Assembly: GCA_031362405.1 (NCBI GenBank)
Contig: JANLSO010000020.1
Coordinates: 1-5,654 of the forward strand
Length of the DNA: 5,654 bases
Direction of reading: 5' to 3'
DNA from: JANLSO01 sp031362405
Lineage (GTDB): Bacteria; Actinomycetota; Thermoleophilia; Miltoncostaeales; Miltoncostaeaceae
Part shown: positions 1 to 5,654 of the stretch, in pieces
Layout of the letters: every line of letters starts with the position of its first letter
How positions within the stretch are numbered: position 1 is the stretch's first letter
Notes under the pieces: model-generated
The model's input: the letters and a program-made list of their open reading frames with translations, nothing else
Database searches by the model: none
What the model was told of the DNA's origin: nothing
Position numbers and translations under genes: made by a program

Positions 1-649
1 CCTCGGAGAGGACGTCAACCATGTGGTCCAGACTGCCCGCGCCTCCACTGGCGATGACCGGAATGGTGACCGCTTCGCTGACCGCGCGGGTCAGCGCGAG
101 GTCGAATCCGCTCCTCGTGCCATCGCGGTCCATGCTGGTCAGAAGGATCTCCCCCGCTCCCCGCCCCGTCGCCTCCTGGGCCCAGGCCACCGCCTCGAGG
201 CCCGTGGTGACCCGGCCGCCGTTGAGGTAGACCTCCCAGCCGGAGCCGTCGTCGCGGCGCTTGGCGTCGATCGCCACGACGATGCACTGCGATCCAAAGC
301 GCGCGGCGGCGCGCTCGATCAGAGACGGCTCACGAATCGCCGACGAGTTCAGCGACGTTTTGTCGGCTCCGGCCGCCAGCACCGCGGCGATGTCGTCTTC
401 GCTGCGCAGGCCGCCGCCGATCGTGAACGGGATGAACACCTGCTCGGCGGTGCGCTCGGCCAGTGCGACGATCGTCGCGCGGCCTTCATGGCTCGCGGTG
501 ATGTCGAGGAACACCAGCTCGTCGGCGCCCTCCTGGTCGTACCGGGAGGCCAGCTCGACCGGGTCACCGGCGTCGCGCAGATCAACGAAATTCACGCCCT
601 TCACCACGCGCCCTTGGTTGACGTCGAGGCAGGGGATGACACGAATCAC
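1..649 (-). CDS. hisF: Imidazole glycerol phosphate synthase, cyclase subunit HisF (3' end cut by window edge)
   Basis: HisF is the cyclase half of cytoplasmic imidazole glycerol phosphate synthase. It uses ammonia delivered by HisH to convert PRFAR into imidazole glycerol phosphate and AICAR, which links histidine and purine synthesis. The frame is open for 216 codons and runs off the left edge. The family is usually about 250 to 260 residues, so roughly 35 to 40 C-terminal residues are missing. The protein starts VIRVIPCLDV, and Asp9 matches the first catalytic aspartate of the family. Asp128, in VVAIDAKR, matches the second. The phosphate-binding loops GGGLR (78-82) and ASGGAG (200-205) and the SMDRDGT motif (172-178) are present. 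The start is a GTG that overlaps the hisA stop in GTGA (649-646). No good Shine-Dalgarno sequence precedes it, so translation probably depends on coupling to hisA. No missing key residue was seen in the visible part. Confidence 0.97.
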   Translation of the reverse strand, partial: MIRVIPCLDVNQGRVVKGVNFVDLRDAGDPVELASRYDQEGADELVFLDITASHEGRATIVALAERTAEQVFIPFTIGGGLRSEDDIAAVLAAGADKTSLNSSAIREPSLIERAAARFGSQCIVVAIDAKRRDDGSGWEVYLNGGRVTTGLEAVAWAQEATGRGAGEILLTSMDRDGTRSGFDLALTRAVSEAVTIPVIASGGAGSLDHMVDVLSE

Positions 650-1398
650 TTCTTGTCGCTCTTCGGCGCGACAGGCAGCACGGCCTCCAGGGCTTCGGCG
701 ACCGTGAACCGGTTCTCGTACAGCGCCCGCCCGACAATGACACCGGCGAGGTTCGAAACCTTCAGCGCCGCCAAGTGACGCAGATCCTCCAGTGAGGAGA
801 TTCCGCCTGAGGCAATCACTGAGATCGGCGGCACCGCCGCCGCAAGCCGCCGCAGCGCCGGAAGATTCGGCCCCTCGAGCATCCCGTCGCGACCGATGTC
901 GGTGTAGAGCAGGTGGCGAACGCCCATCGACACGAGCCGTTCGGCCACGGCAATCGCATCTTGATCGCTGACGTGCGTCCAGCCATGGGTGGCGACCAGA
1001 CCGTCGCGCGCATCGAGAGCGACGACCAGCCCGTCCCCGAGCCGCCCGACGGCCCATTCGAGAAGGGCCTCGTCATCGAGAACCGCGGTGCCCACGACGA
1101 TCCGCCGAGCGCCGGTGGCCACCGCGGTCTCGATCGCCGCCTTCGTGCGTAACCCGCCGCCGACGTGAACGTCACCGTCGAATGCCGCGGCAATGCTCGC
1201 GATCACCGCGGCGTGCAGCGGCTCACCGGCACGGGCACCGTCGAGATCGACGACGTGCAAGGACGTCGCACCCTGGTCGGCGAACGCACGCGCCTGGGCG
1301 ACCGGGTCGTCGTTGAAGACGGTGACCTTGTCGAAGTCGCCCTGGACGAGCCGAACCGCACGCCCGCCCTGCAGGTCGATGGCCGGGTAGAGGATCAC
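646..1398 (-). CDS. hisA: ProFAR isomerase HisA
   Basis: HisA is the phosphoribosylformimino-AICAR-phosphate isomerase, a cytoplasmic (beta/alpha)8 barrel that performs the Amadori rearrangement of ProFAR to PRFAR, the substrate of HisHF. With the GTG at 1398 the protein has 250 residues, normal for the family, and begins VILYPAIDLQGG. Asp8 and Asp129 (VVALDARDG) match the catalytic pair. The VGGGLR loop (79-84), TDIGRDG (166-172) and ASGGISSL (196-203) are further barrel and phosphate-binding motifs. The same frame stays open upstream to 1524, but those extra residues lie inside hisH, are Arg/Gly-rich and match nothing in the family. The GTG at 1398 also shares GTGA with the hisH stop, so it is the chosen start. 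Only a weak GGTGG (1403-1407) precedes it. It carries VGGG rather than the SGG loop I recall from actinobacterial PriA, so it is probably a dedicated HisA. Confidence 0.97.
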   Translation of the reverse strand: MILYPAIDLQGGRAVRLVQGDFDKVTVFNDDPVAQARAFADQGATSLHVVDLDGARAGEPLHAAVIASIAAAFDGDVHVGGGLRTKAAIETAVATGARRIVVGTAVLDDEALLEWAVGRLGDGLVVALDARDGLVATHGWTHVSDQDAIAVAERLVSMGVRHLLYTDIGRDGMLEGPNLPALRRLAAAVPPISVIASGGISSLEDLRHLAALKVSNLAGVIVGRALYENRFTVAEALEAVLPVAPKSDKK

Positions 1399-2039
1399 GC
1401 GGCCACCGCGGCGCCTGCCGCCACCCCTGCCAGCCAGCGCCCCAGAAGGGCGAGCCCGGCTCGGCTCGACTTCTCGGGGTGGAACTGGACGCCCGAAACG
1501 TTCGCGCGGGCGATCGCGGCGCAAAACGGGCCGCCATAGTCGCCGGTGCCCGCAACGTCGTCGAGCGACTCGGGCCGCGCGGCAAACGAGTGTACGAAGT
1601 AGAACGTCGCATCACGCGCGTCGGTCGTCTCACCGGCAAGCGGCCCGGCCGGGGCGGACCACGTCACGGTGTTCCAGCCGATCTGCGGGACCTTGCGCGC
1701 CGTCTCCAGGCGCACGGCACGACCCGGAACCAGGCCGAGCCCCGTCACCCCGGGGTTCTCGTCGCTGCCGTCGAGCAGCAGCTGCATTCCCAGACAGATT
1801 CCGAGGATCGGCCGGCCGGCCCGTGCCGTGTCGACGACCAGACGATCGAGCCCCTGGGCCGAGATGCGGCGCATCGCCTCACCGAACGCGCCGACTCCGG
1901 GCAGGACGACCGCGTCAACACCCGCGGCGTCACCAGCGGACTGCGCGACCGTCACCTCGGCACCCAACAACTCGAACGCCTTTACCGCGCTACGCAGATT
2001 GCTCATGCCGTAGTCGAGCACGGCGATTCGCGCCGTCAC
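1395..2039 (-). CDS. hisH: Imidazole glycerol phosphate synthase, glutamine amidotransferase subunit HisH
   Basis: HisH is the class I glutaminase of imidazole glycerol phosphate synthase. It hydrolyses glutamine and channels the ammonia into the HisF barrel. The protein has 214 residues. The N-terminal IAVLDYGMSNLRS motif (5-17) is typical. The oxyanion-loop region is PGVGAFG (47-53). The catalytic triad is visible as Cys82 in GICLGMQLL, His187 and Glu189 in VQFHPEKS. KVPQIGWN (116-123) is another family signature. The start is a GTG overlapping the hisB stop in GTGA (2039-2036), with AAGGG six bases upstream at 2046-2050. The partner hisF is two genes downstream with hisA between, a common arrangement. 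The last eleven residues are almost all Ala, Gly and Val and look like a short nonconserved tail. Confidence 0.97.
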   Translation of the reverse strand: MTARIAVLDYGMSNLRSAVKAFELLGAEVTVAQSAGDAAGVDAVVLPGVGAFGEAMRRISAQGLDRLVVDTARAGRPILGICLGMQLLLDGSDENPGVTGLGLVPGRAVRLETARKVPQIGWNTVTWSAPAGPLAGETTDARDATFYFVHSFAARPESLDDVAGTGDYGGPFCAAIARANVSGVQFHPEKSSRAGLALLGRWLAGVAAGAAVAA

Positions 2040-2629
2040 AAAGAACCCTTGGTCGACGGCACTCCCGCGACGCGGGAGTCGCGCTGTACCGCCGCCGCCA
2101 AAGCGCGGGCCACGGCCTTGAAGCTGACCTCGAGGACGTGGTGGGGATTCTTGCCCTCCAGCAACCGAAGGTGCATGGTCAGGCGGGCGCTATTGGCCAG
2201 CCCTCGCAGGAACTCCGGGAGGAGATCCGTCTCGAAGCCCCCGACAACGCCGAACTCGAGCGGCACGTCGCAGGCCAGAAACGGGCGCCCCGAGATGTCG
2301 ATCGCCGCCTGTGCAAGGCATTCATCCATCGGAATGAGCGCGGATCCATAGCGGGCGATTCCCGAGCGATCGCCGAGTGCCTGATCGAGCGCCTGCCCCA
2401 ACGTGATGCCGACGTCCTCGACGGTGTGGTGGCTGCCGGTCTCCAGATCACCGCGGGCCTCGACGTCGAGGTCGATGAACGCGTGGCGCGCCAGAAGGGT
2501 CAGCATGTGGTCGAAGAACCCGACGCCCGTCTCGACCGTGCACACGCCCGATCCGTCGAGGTCGACCCGTACGCGCACATCGGTCTCGCCCGTTACGCGC
2601 TTGGCCTCTCCCACCCGTGCCTGCGTCAT
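2036..2629 (-). CDS. hisB: Imidazoleglycerol-phosphate dehydratase HisB (monofunctional)
   Basis: HisB dehydrates imidazole glycerol phosphate to imidazole acetol phosphate in the cytoplasm. The family forms 24-mers with manganese sites at subunit interfaces. The protein has 197 residues, which is the size of the dehydratase alone. The histidinol-phosphate phosphatase domain fused at the N terminus in enterobacteria is absent, so that phosphatase must be a separate gene. Family motifs appear in order: GETDVRV (14-20), GFFDHML (37-43, with His41), HHTVEDVGI (67-75, with His67, His68 and Glu71) and the repeat-related NPHHVLE (161-167, with His163, His164 and Glu167). These histidines and glutamates are the expected metal ligands. 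The start is an ATG, the only one in this operon segment, overlapping the hisD stop in ATGA (2629-2626). A purine-rich AGGGAG lies five bases upstream. Confidence 0.97.
   Translation of the reverse strand: MTQARVGEAKRVTGETDVRVRVDLDGSGVCTVETGVGFFDHMLTLLARHAFIDLDVEARGDLETGSHHTVEDVGITLGQALDQALGDRSGIARYGSALIPMDECLAQAAIDISGRPFLACDVPLEFGVVGGFETDLLPEFLRGLANSARLTMHLRLLEGKNPHHVLEVSFKAVARALAAAVQRDSRVAGVPSTKGSL
2046..2050 (-). promoter_or_regulatory. Probable ribosome binding site for hisH (AAGGG)
   Basis: AAGGG on the minus strand lies six bases before the hisH GTG, within the last codons of hisB. It supports GTG 2039 as the start, since no ATG is available at the same place. Confidence 0.55.
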
Positions 2630-3909
2630 GCCTTCTCCCTCATACCGGCCGAGCGTATCTCGGCGGAGCGTCGGTGCATCTCAAAGCCCTCGGCCTCCGC
2701 CAGTACCGACAGGTGCGGAACCAACGTCTCCACGGCATCATCGGTCATGTCGACCACGGACATGCGTCGTGTGTACGTCGCCGGACCCAGCGCCGAGGCG
2801 AAACGTGCCGAGCCGCCGGTGGGCAGCACGTGGTTCGAACCGGCCACATAGTCGCCGAACGCCGTCGCACAGTTGGGCCCGACGAAGACCGCACCGGCGC
2901 AGCGCACACGACGCGCCGCCTCCGCCGCCCCGTTGAAGCAGAGCTCGAGGTGCTCGGGGGCGAATGCGTCGGCCAGCTCGAGGGCCCGCGCACGGCTGGG
3001 GCACTCGACAAGCGTCACCGGCCCGATGTTCGGCGGTTCCTCCGCCAGCACCACCTCAACCGCGTCGATGAATGCGGAGCTGTCGCTGGCGAGGATCGCC
3101 GGCGAGTCGGGGCCGTGTTCGGCCTGGGCCAGGAGGTCCAGCGCGATGGCCCGTGGGTCGGCGGTGACGTCGGCGACGATCAGCACCTCGCTCGGTCCGG
3201 CGAGCCCGTCGATGCCGACCGTTCCAAAGACCTGGCGTTTGGCCTCGGTGACCCACGCGTTACCCGGCCCGGTGATCACATCGACCGGGGCGATCGTCGC
3301 CGTGCCGTAGGCAAGCGCTGCGATGGCACTGGCACCACCGGCGGCATAAACCTCGTCGATGCCAAGCAGGGCCGCTGCCCCGACGATGAGATCCGATGGT
3401 CGGCCGTCGTCGTCGGGCGGGCTGATCACCGCGATGCGACCGACTCCGGCAACCTGAGCGGGAACCGCCGTCATCAATAGGCTCGATGGATACGCGGCCC
3501 GCCCGCCGGGCACGTAACAACCAGCCGCATTCACCGGGACGGCTCGGCTGGTGATGCGTTGGCCGGCGCTCAGCGCCACCTCGGTGTCGCGCGGGGCGAG
3601 CGCCTCGGCCGTCGCGCGTATCTGCGCCGTCGCCATGAGGATCGCATCGCGCAGGTCGCCGTGCATGCGTGCCACGGCCTCCCCCATCGCCTGCGAAGAA
3701 ACGCGAACATCGTCGCGAGAGAACCCCGGCGCACCGAACCGCCGCGCGTCGTCGACCAGGGCATCGTCGCCGCGCGCCCGCACGTCGGCGATCATCCCGG
3801 AGACGTGCTCGGCCCGGGAGTTGTCGGCCTCCGATGCGACCCGTAGCGAGCTCACGACCTCGGTGAGGTCACCGACCGGCAGCGACATCCGCCGCACCGA
3901 GCGGCTCAC
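2626..3909 (-). CDS. hisD: Histidinol dehydrogenase HisD
   Basis: HisD performs the last two steps of the pathway, oxidising L-histidinol through histidinal to L-histidine with two NAD+. It is a cytoplasmic zinc enzyme and a homodimer in characterised members. The 427 residues match the usual length of about 430. Compared with the E. coli enzyme, the zinc ligands are Gln262 and His265 in AQAEHGPDS, Asp353 in GDYVAGSNHVLPT and His412 in GFEMHRRS. The catalytic pair is Glu319-His320 in FAPEHLE. VNAAGCYVPGGRAAYPSS (126-143) and VITGPGNAWV (211-220) are further strong signatures. The chosen start is the GTG overlapping the hisG stop in GTGA (3909-3906). An ATG eight codons in (3888-3886) is a possible alternative. 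Neither has a convincing Shine-Dalgarno sequence, and the N-terminal residues before about residue 9 are not conserved. Confidence 0.97.
   Translation of the reverse strand: MSRSVRRMSLPVGDLTEVVSSLRVASEADNSRAEHVSGMIADVRARGDDALVDDARRFGAPGFSRDDVRVSSQAMGEAVARMHGDLRDAILMATAQIRATAEALAPRDTEVALSAGQRITSRAVPVNAAGCYVPGGRAAYPSSLLMTAVPAQVAGVGRIAVISPPDDDGRPSDLIVGAAALLGIDEVYAAGGASAIAALAYGTATIAPVDVITGPGNAWVTEAKRQVFGTVGIDGLAGPSEVLIVADVTADPRAIALDLLAQAEHGPDSPAILASDSSAFIDAVEVVLAEEPPNIGPVTLVECPSRARALELADAFAPEHLELCFNGAAEAARRVRCAGAVFVGPNCATAFGDYVAGSNHVLPTGGSARFASALGPATYTRRMSVVDMTDDAVETLVPHLSVLAEAEGFEMHRRSAEIRSAGMREKA
2635..2640 (-). promoter_or_regulatory. Probable ribosome binding site for hisB (AGGGAG)
   Basis: AGGGAG on the minus strand lies five bases before the hisB ATG, within the last codons of hisD. 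Together with the ATGA overlap it supports the assigned hisB start. Confidence 0.55.
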
Positions 3910-4568
3910 GCGTCGGCGCCGAGTCGCTCGACCAGAGCGTCGATCTCCGACCAGCGCAGCTTGTGGCTGACCCGGTTGGCGATCAGACGCGCCGACGACA
4001 CGAAGATCTCCTCACGCTCGACCAACCCGTTCTCGCGAAGCGTGCGTCCGGTCGCCACCAGATCGACGATTCCATGAGCCATCCCCACCAGGGGCGCGAG
4101 CTCGACCGAGCCGTTGACCTTCACGATCTCGACCTGGCGGCCGGTCGCGGCGAAGTGGGCACGCGCGGATTCGGTGTACTTGCTCGCGACTCTGACGGTA
4201 CCCAGTCGCTCGAGGACACGGGGGGTGGGATCCTCGCCGTCAAGCGTGGCGTAGACCATCCGGCATTCGCCGAAGCCCAGATCGAGCAGCTCATAAACAT
4301 CCGGCGCGCGTTCGAGCAGGACGTCTTTCCCGACGATTCCGATGTCCGCCGCGCCCGACTCGACGTAGGTGGGCACGTCACTCGGGCGGGTGGTGATGAA
4401 CACGGTGCCGTCGTCGGCTTCGAGCACGAGCCGGCGGCCGGTGTCGCGCAGCGGGCTCACATCGACACCGGCCGCCTCGAGGCGGCTGATCGTGTCGGCA
4501 AACAGGGCGCCGAGCGGCACGCAGATCTTCAGACCCGAGATGGGATCGCCTCCTCGAGCCGACGACAC
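3906..4568 (-). CDS. hisG: ATP phosphoribosyltransferase catalytic subunit HisG, short HisZ-dependent form
   Basis: HisG catalyses the first, committed and usually feedback-inhibited step, joining ATP and PRPP to give phosphoribosyl-ATP. At 220 residues or fewer it is the short form. It ends soon after the catalytic domain and lacks the C-terminal ACT-like regulatory domain of the roughly 285-300 residue long form, so it should need HisZ, which is encoded directly upstream. Key motifs are RPSDVPTYVESGAADIGIVG (61-80) followed by KDVLLE, NGSVELAPLVGMAHGIVDLV (152-171) and the PRPP-binding ATGRTLRENGL (172-182). The start is uncertain. The GTG at 4568 has GAGGA six bases upstream and overlaps hisZ by 40 bases. 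Family homology begins only near residue 13 (LKICVPLGALF). The N-terminal motif reads LGAL where relatives have KGRL, KGAL or RGAL, so the usual basic residue is a leucine (Leu19). Confidence 0.96.
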   Translation of the reverse strand: MSSARGGDPISGLKICVPLGALFADTISRLEAAGVDVSPLRDTGRRLVLEADDGTVFITTRPSDVPTYVESGAADIGIVGKDVLLERAPDVYELLDLGFGECRMVYATLDGEDPTPRVLERLGTVRVASKYTESARAHFAATGRQVEIVKVNGSVELAPLVGMAHGIVDLVATGRTLRENGLVEREEIFVSSARLIANRVSHKLRWSEIDALVERLGADA

Positions 4569-5654
4569 GAGAAGTCCTCGCCCGTTGACCGGTCGCGCAC
4601 GGCGTAGCCACCGGTGCCGGGTCGCGCGACGAACCGCCAGCCATCAGCCTCGGCAACTGCCTCGGCGCGCGCGTCCGCGGCAGCCAGTGCGACGACCGGT
4701 ACGCCCGTACGCCGCAGAGCGTTCGCCGCATCGAGCTCGGTATCCAGGCCCCCGACGAGCACCACACCGGCAGCCATCGCCGACGTGTCGCCCATGCTGG
4801 CGGCGAGGGCCCGGTTGAGGGGATTCACGAACACCGCAAAGCCGACCGCCGTACGGGGGTTGCCGAACCGCCCGAACAGACCGTCGTACCGACCGCCGAA
4901 CGCGATCGGGGTGCCCTCTTTGCCCGAGTAGGCCTCGAGTATCAGCCCGGAGTAGTACGTCCAGTCGCGCGAAACGCCGAGGTCGAGAAGCACCGCGTCA
5001 TCGGCGACGCCGGCGCGGCGCACGAGCTCGAGAACCTCGCGGACGTAGTCACATGCCTCACGGGCAGCGGGCGCGACGTCAACGATTCGCGCCAACGCGT
5101 CCGCCCCACCGCGCAGCGTGGGCAGAGCGGCAATCAGCGCGCGCTGCGCCTCGGGCAACGCGAGATCCTGCGCCACATGCCGCCATGCGACGAAGTTACG
5201 TTCGCTGGCGGCTTTCGCGAGGTCGGCACGCGGCTCACCGTCGACGCCGAGCGCATCGAGCACCTCCCGCGTGAGGCGCACGTCGCCGATGCCGACTCGG
5301 AAGTCGGACAACCCTGCGGCAGCGAGTGCGTCGACGAGCATCGCGATGATCTCGGCGTCCGCGCCGGGGCCGTTCTGGCCCACGAGTTCCACGCCCGCCT
5401 GCCATTGCTCGACGGCCCGGGGCCGGCCGTGCTGCGGCGTGCGAAACGCCGCCCCGGTATAGGCGACGCGAACCGGCCCGGGGTGATCGGCCATCCGAGT
5501 TGAGATCAGGCGTGCCATCGGGATCGTCAGATCAGGACGCAGCACCAGCACACGGCCGACCTCGTCGAAGAGGCGAAAGACGTCGTCGGGACCACCCTCC
5601 TGGGCCCGATCGATCACCTCCGCGAACTCCATCACGGGGGTTCTGGCCTCCCGG
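4529..5654 (-). CDS. hisZ: ATP phosphoribosyltransferase regulatory subunit HisZ (5' end cut by window edge)
   Basis: HisZ is a paralogue of the histidyl-tRNA synthetase catalytic core that no longer charges tRNA. It assembles with short HisG, as a hetero-octamer in characterised systems, to activate it and confer histidine inhibition. 374 residues are visible. The frame continues upstream of the GTG/ATG at 5635/5632 as REARTP before VMEFAEV, matching the RTPxxEYAEV segment that normally lies inside the family. The true start is therefore to the right of the window, with roughly 30 to 45 residues missing. In visible numbering, RPDLTIPMARL (39-49) and AYTGAAFR (64-71) cover the motif-2 region, EQWQAGVELVG is 82-92, RDWTYYSG is 229-236 and GGRYDGL (253-259) is the motif-3 side. 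RPDLT, the altered RGLDYY-like segment and coupling to short hisG favour HisZ over a true HisRS. A C-terminal domain of about 90 residues follows. The gene stops at TGA 4531-4529, inside the 5' end of hisG. Confidence 0.95.
   Translation of the reverse strand, partial: REARTPVMEFAEVIDRAQEGGPDDVFRLFDEVGRVLVLRPDLTIPMARLISTRMADHPGPVRVAYTGAAFRTPQHGRPRAVEQWQAGVELVGQNGPGADAEIIAMLVDALAAAGLSDFRVGIGDVRLTREVLDALGVDGEPRADLAKAASERNFVAWRHVAQDLALPEAQRALIAALPTLRGGADALARIVDVAPAAREACDYVREVLELVRRAGVADDAVLLDLGVSRDWTYYSGLILEAYSGKEGTPIAFGGRYDGLFGRFGNPRTAVGFAVFVNPLNRALAASMGDTSAMAAGVVLVGGLDTELDAANALRRTGVPVVALAAADARAEAVAEADGWRFVARPGTGGYAVRDRSTGEDFSCRRLEEAIPSRV
4549..4555 (-). promoter_or_regulatory. Strong Shine-Dalgarno-like GAGGAGG inside the hisZ/hisG overlap
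   Basis: GAGGAGG on the minus strand is the best anti-16S match seen near any start in the window. It encodes Leu-Glu-Glu-Ala codons near the end of HisZ. It is 7 bases before an in-frame ATC (hisG codon 10) and 16 bases before an in-frame CTG (codon 13) that forms CTGA with the hisZ stop. No ATG, GTG or TTG follows at normal spacing. It may serve an unusual hisG start or be a chance effect of the codons. Confidence 0.35.
4575..4579 (-). promoter_or_regulatory. Probable ribosome binding site for hisG (GAGGA)
   Basis: GAGGA on the minus strand ends six bases before the GTG at 4568. This is good spacing and the main reason for choosing that start. The site lies inside the hisZ coding region. 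A second and stronger Shine-Dalgarno-like sequence lies inside hisG itself, so the assignment is not secure. Confidence 0.5.

Noticed and set aside
23..778. A 251-residue open frame on the plus strand opposite hisF and the end of hisA.
   Set aside because: It is antisense to two clear his genes, has low-complexity Arg/Ala/Val-rich composition and no recognisable domain. Long antisense frames are expected in high-GC coding DNA.
1399..1524. An upstream in-frame start that would add 42 residues to HisA.
   Set aside because: The extra residues are Arg/Pro/Gly-rich and lie inside hisH, while HisA proteins begin at the (V/M)ILYPAID segment. The GTG at 1398 forms the same NTGA overlap as the neighbouring genes.
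1479..2851. Overlapping plus-strand open frames of 290 and 342 residues opposite hisH, hisB and the end of hisD.
   Set aside because: They overlap each other and three conserved genes, and their composition is that of GC-rich shadows. No motif or ribosome binding site supports them.
2617..3480. A 287-residue plus-strand open frame opposite hisD.
   Set aside because: hisD on the minus strand has all catalytic and zinc-binding residues intact. The antisense translation shows no family motif.
3963..4607. A 214-residue plus-strand open frame opposite hisG.
   Set aside because: It is antisense to the conserved HisG catalytic motifs and has no recognisable features of its own.
5630..5635. GTG or ATG at 5635/5632 as the start of hisZ.
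   Set aside because: The frame is open to the window edge, and the upstream codons read REARTP, which belongs to the conserved HisZ/HisRS segment before the ExAEV motif. The gene therefore starts outside the window.
4529..5654. A true histidyl-tRNA synthetase (hisS) in place of hisZ.
   Set aside because: The RPDLT motif, the RDWTYYSG segment where HisRS has RGLDYYTG, and overlap with a short HisG that lacks its own regulatory domain all favour HisZ.
1..5654. Mobile elements, CRISPR arrays, tRNA genes, riboswitches, promoters, terminators or an undescribed system.
   Set aside because: Coding sequence is continuous across the window with no intergenic gap. I saw no direct repeats, inverted terminal repeats, RNA gene signatures or unassigned open regions. 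The operon promoter and terminator must lie outside the window.

Overview
The window is a compact, high-GC bacterial histidine biosynthesis operon. Every gene lies on the minus strand, so transcription runs from high to low coordinates in the order hisZ - hisG - hisD - hisB - hisH - hisA - hisF. hisZ is cut at its 5' end by the right edge of the window (its start lies beyond base 5654). hisF is cut at its 3' end by the left edge. The five genes between them are complete. There is no intergenic DNA: hisG to hisF are joined by five 4-base stop/start overlaps (GTGA four times, ATGA once), and hisZ and hisG overlap by up to 40 bases.

The products act together as follows. HisG, in complex with HisZ, makes phosphoribosyl-ATP from ATP and PRPP. 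HisA isomerises ProFAR to PRFAR. HisH and HisF form the glutamine-dependent synthase that turns PRFAR into imidazole glycerol phosphate and AICAR. HisB dehydrates imidazole glycerol phosphate, and HisD oxidises histidinol to histidine. The genes for HisI/HisE, the aminotransferase HisC and histidinol-phosphate phosphatase are not in the window. They must lie beyond the edges or elsewhere in the genome.

Organism: GC content is high and GTG is the start codon in five of the six starts assigned. HisG is the short form that needs HisZ, HisB is monofunctional, and HisA looks like a dedicated HisA rather than the dual-function PriA. That combination argues against Streptomyces- or Mycobacterium-type Actinobacteria and against enterobacteria. 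From memory of the family, the gene order and the Pro-x-Gly-Ala-Leu-Phe start of HisG resemble deep-branching Actinobacteria such as Thermoleophilia. This placement is an inference and was not tested.

No mobile element, RNA gene, CRISPR array, promoter, terminator or unknown system could be supported. The long open frames on the plus strand are GC-rich shadows of the his genes. The points most worth a second look are the irregular hisZ/hisG junction, where the hisG start is ambiguous, and a leucine in HisG where relatives carry a lysine or arginine.
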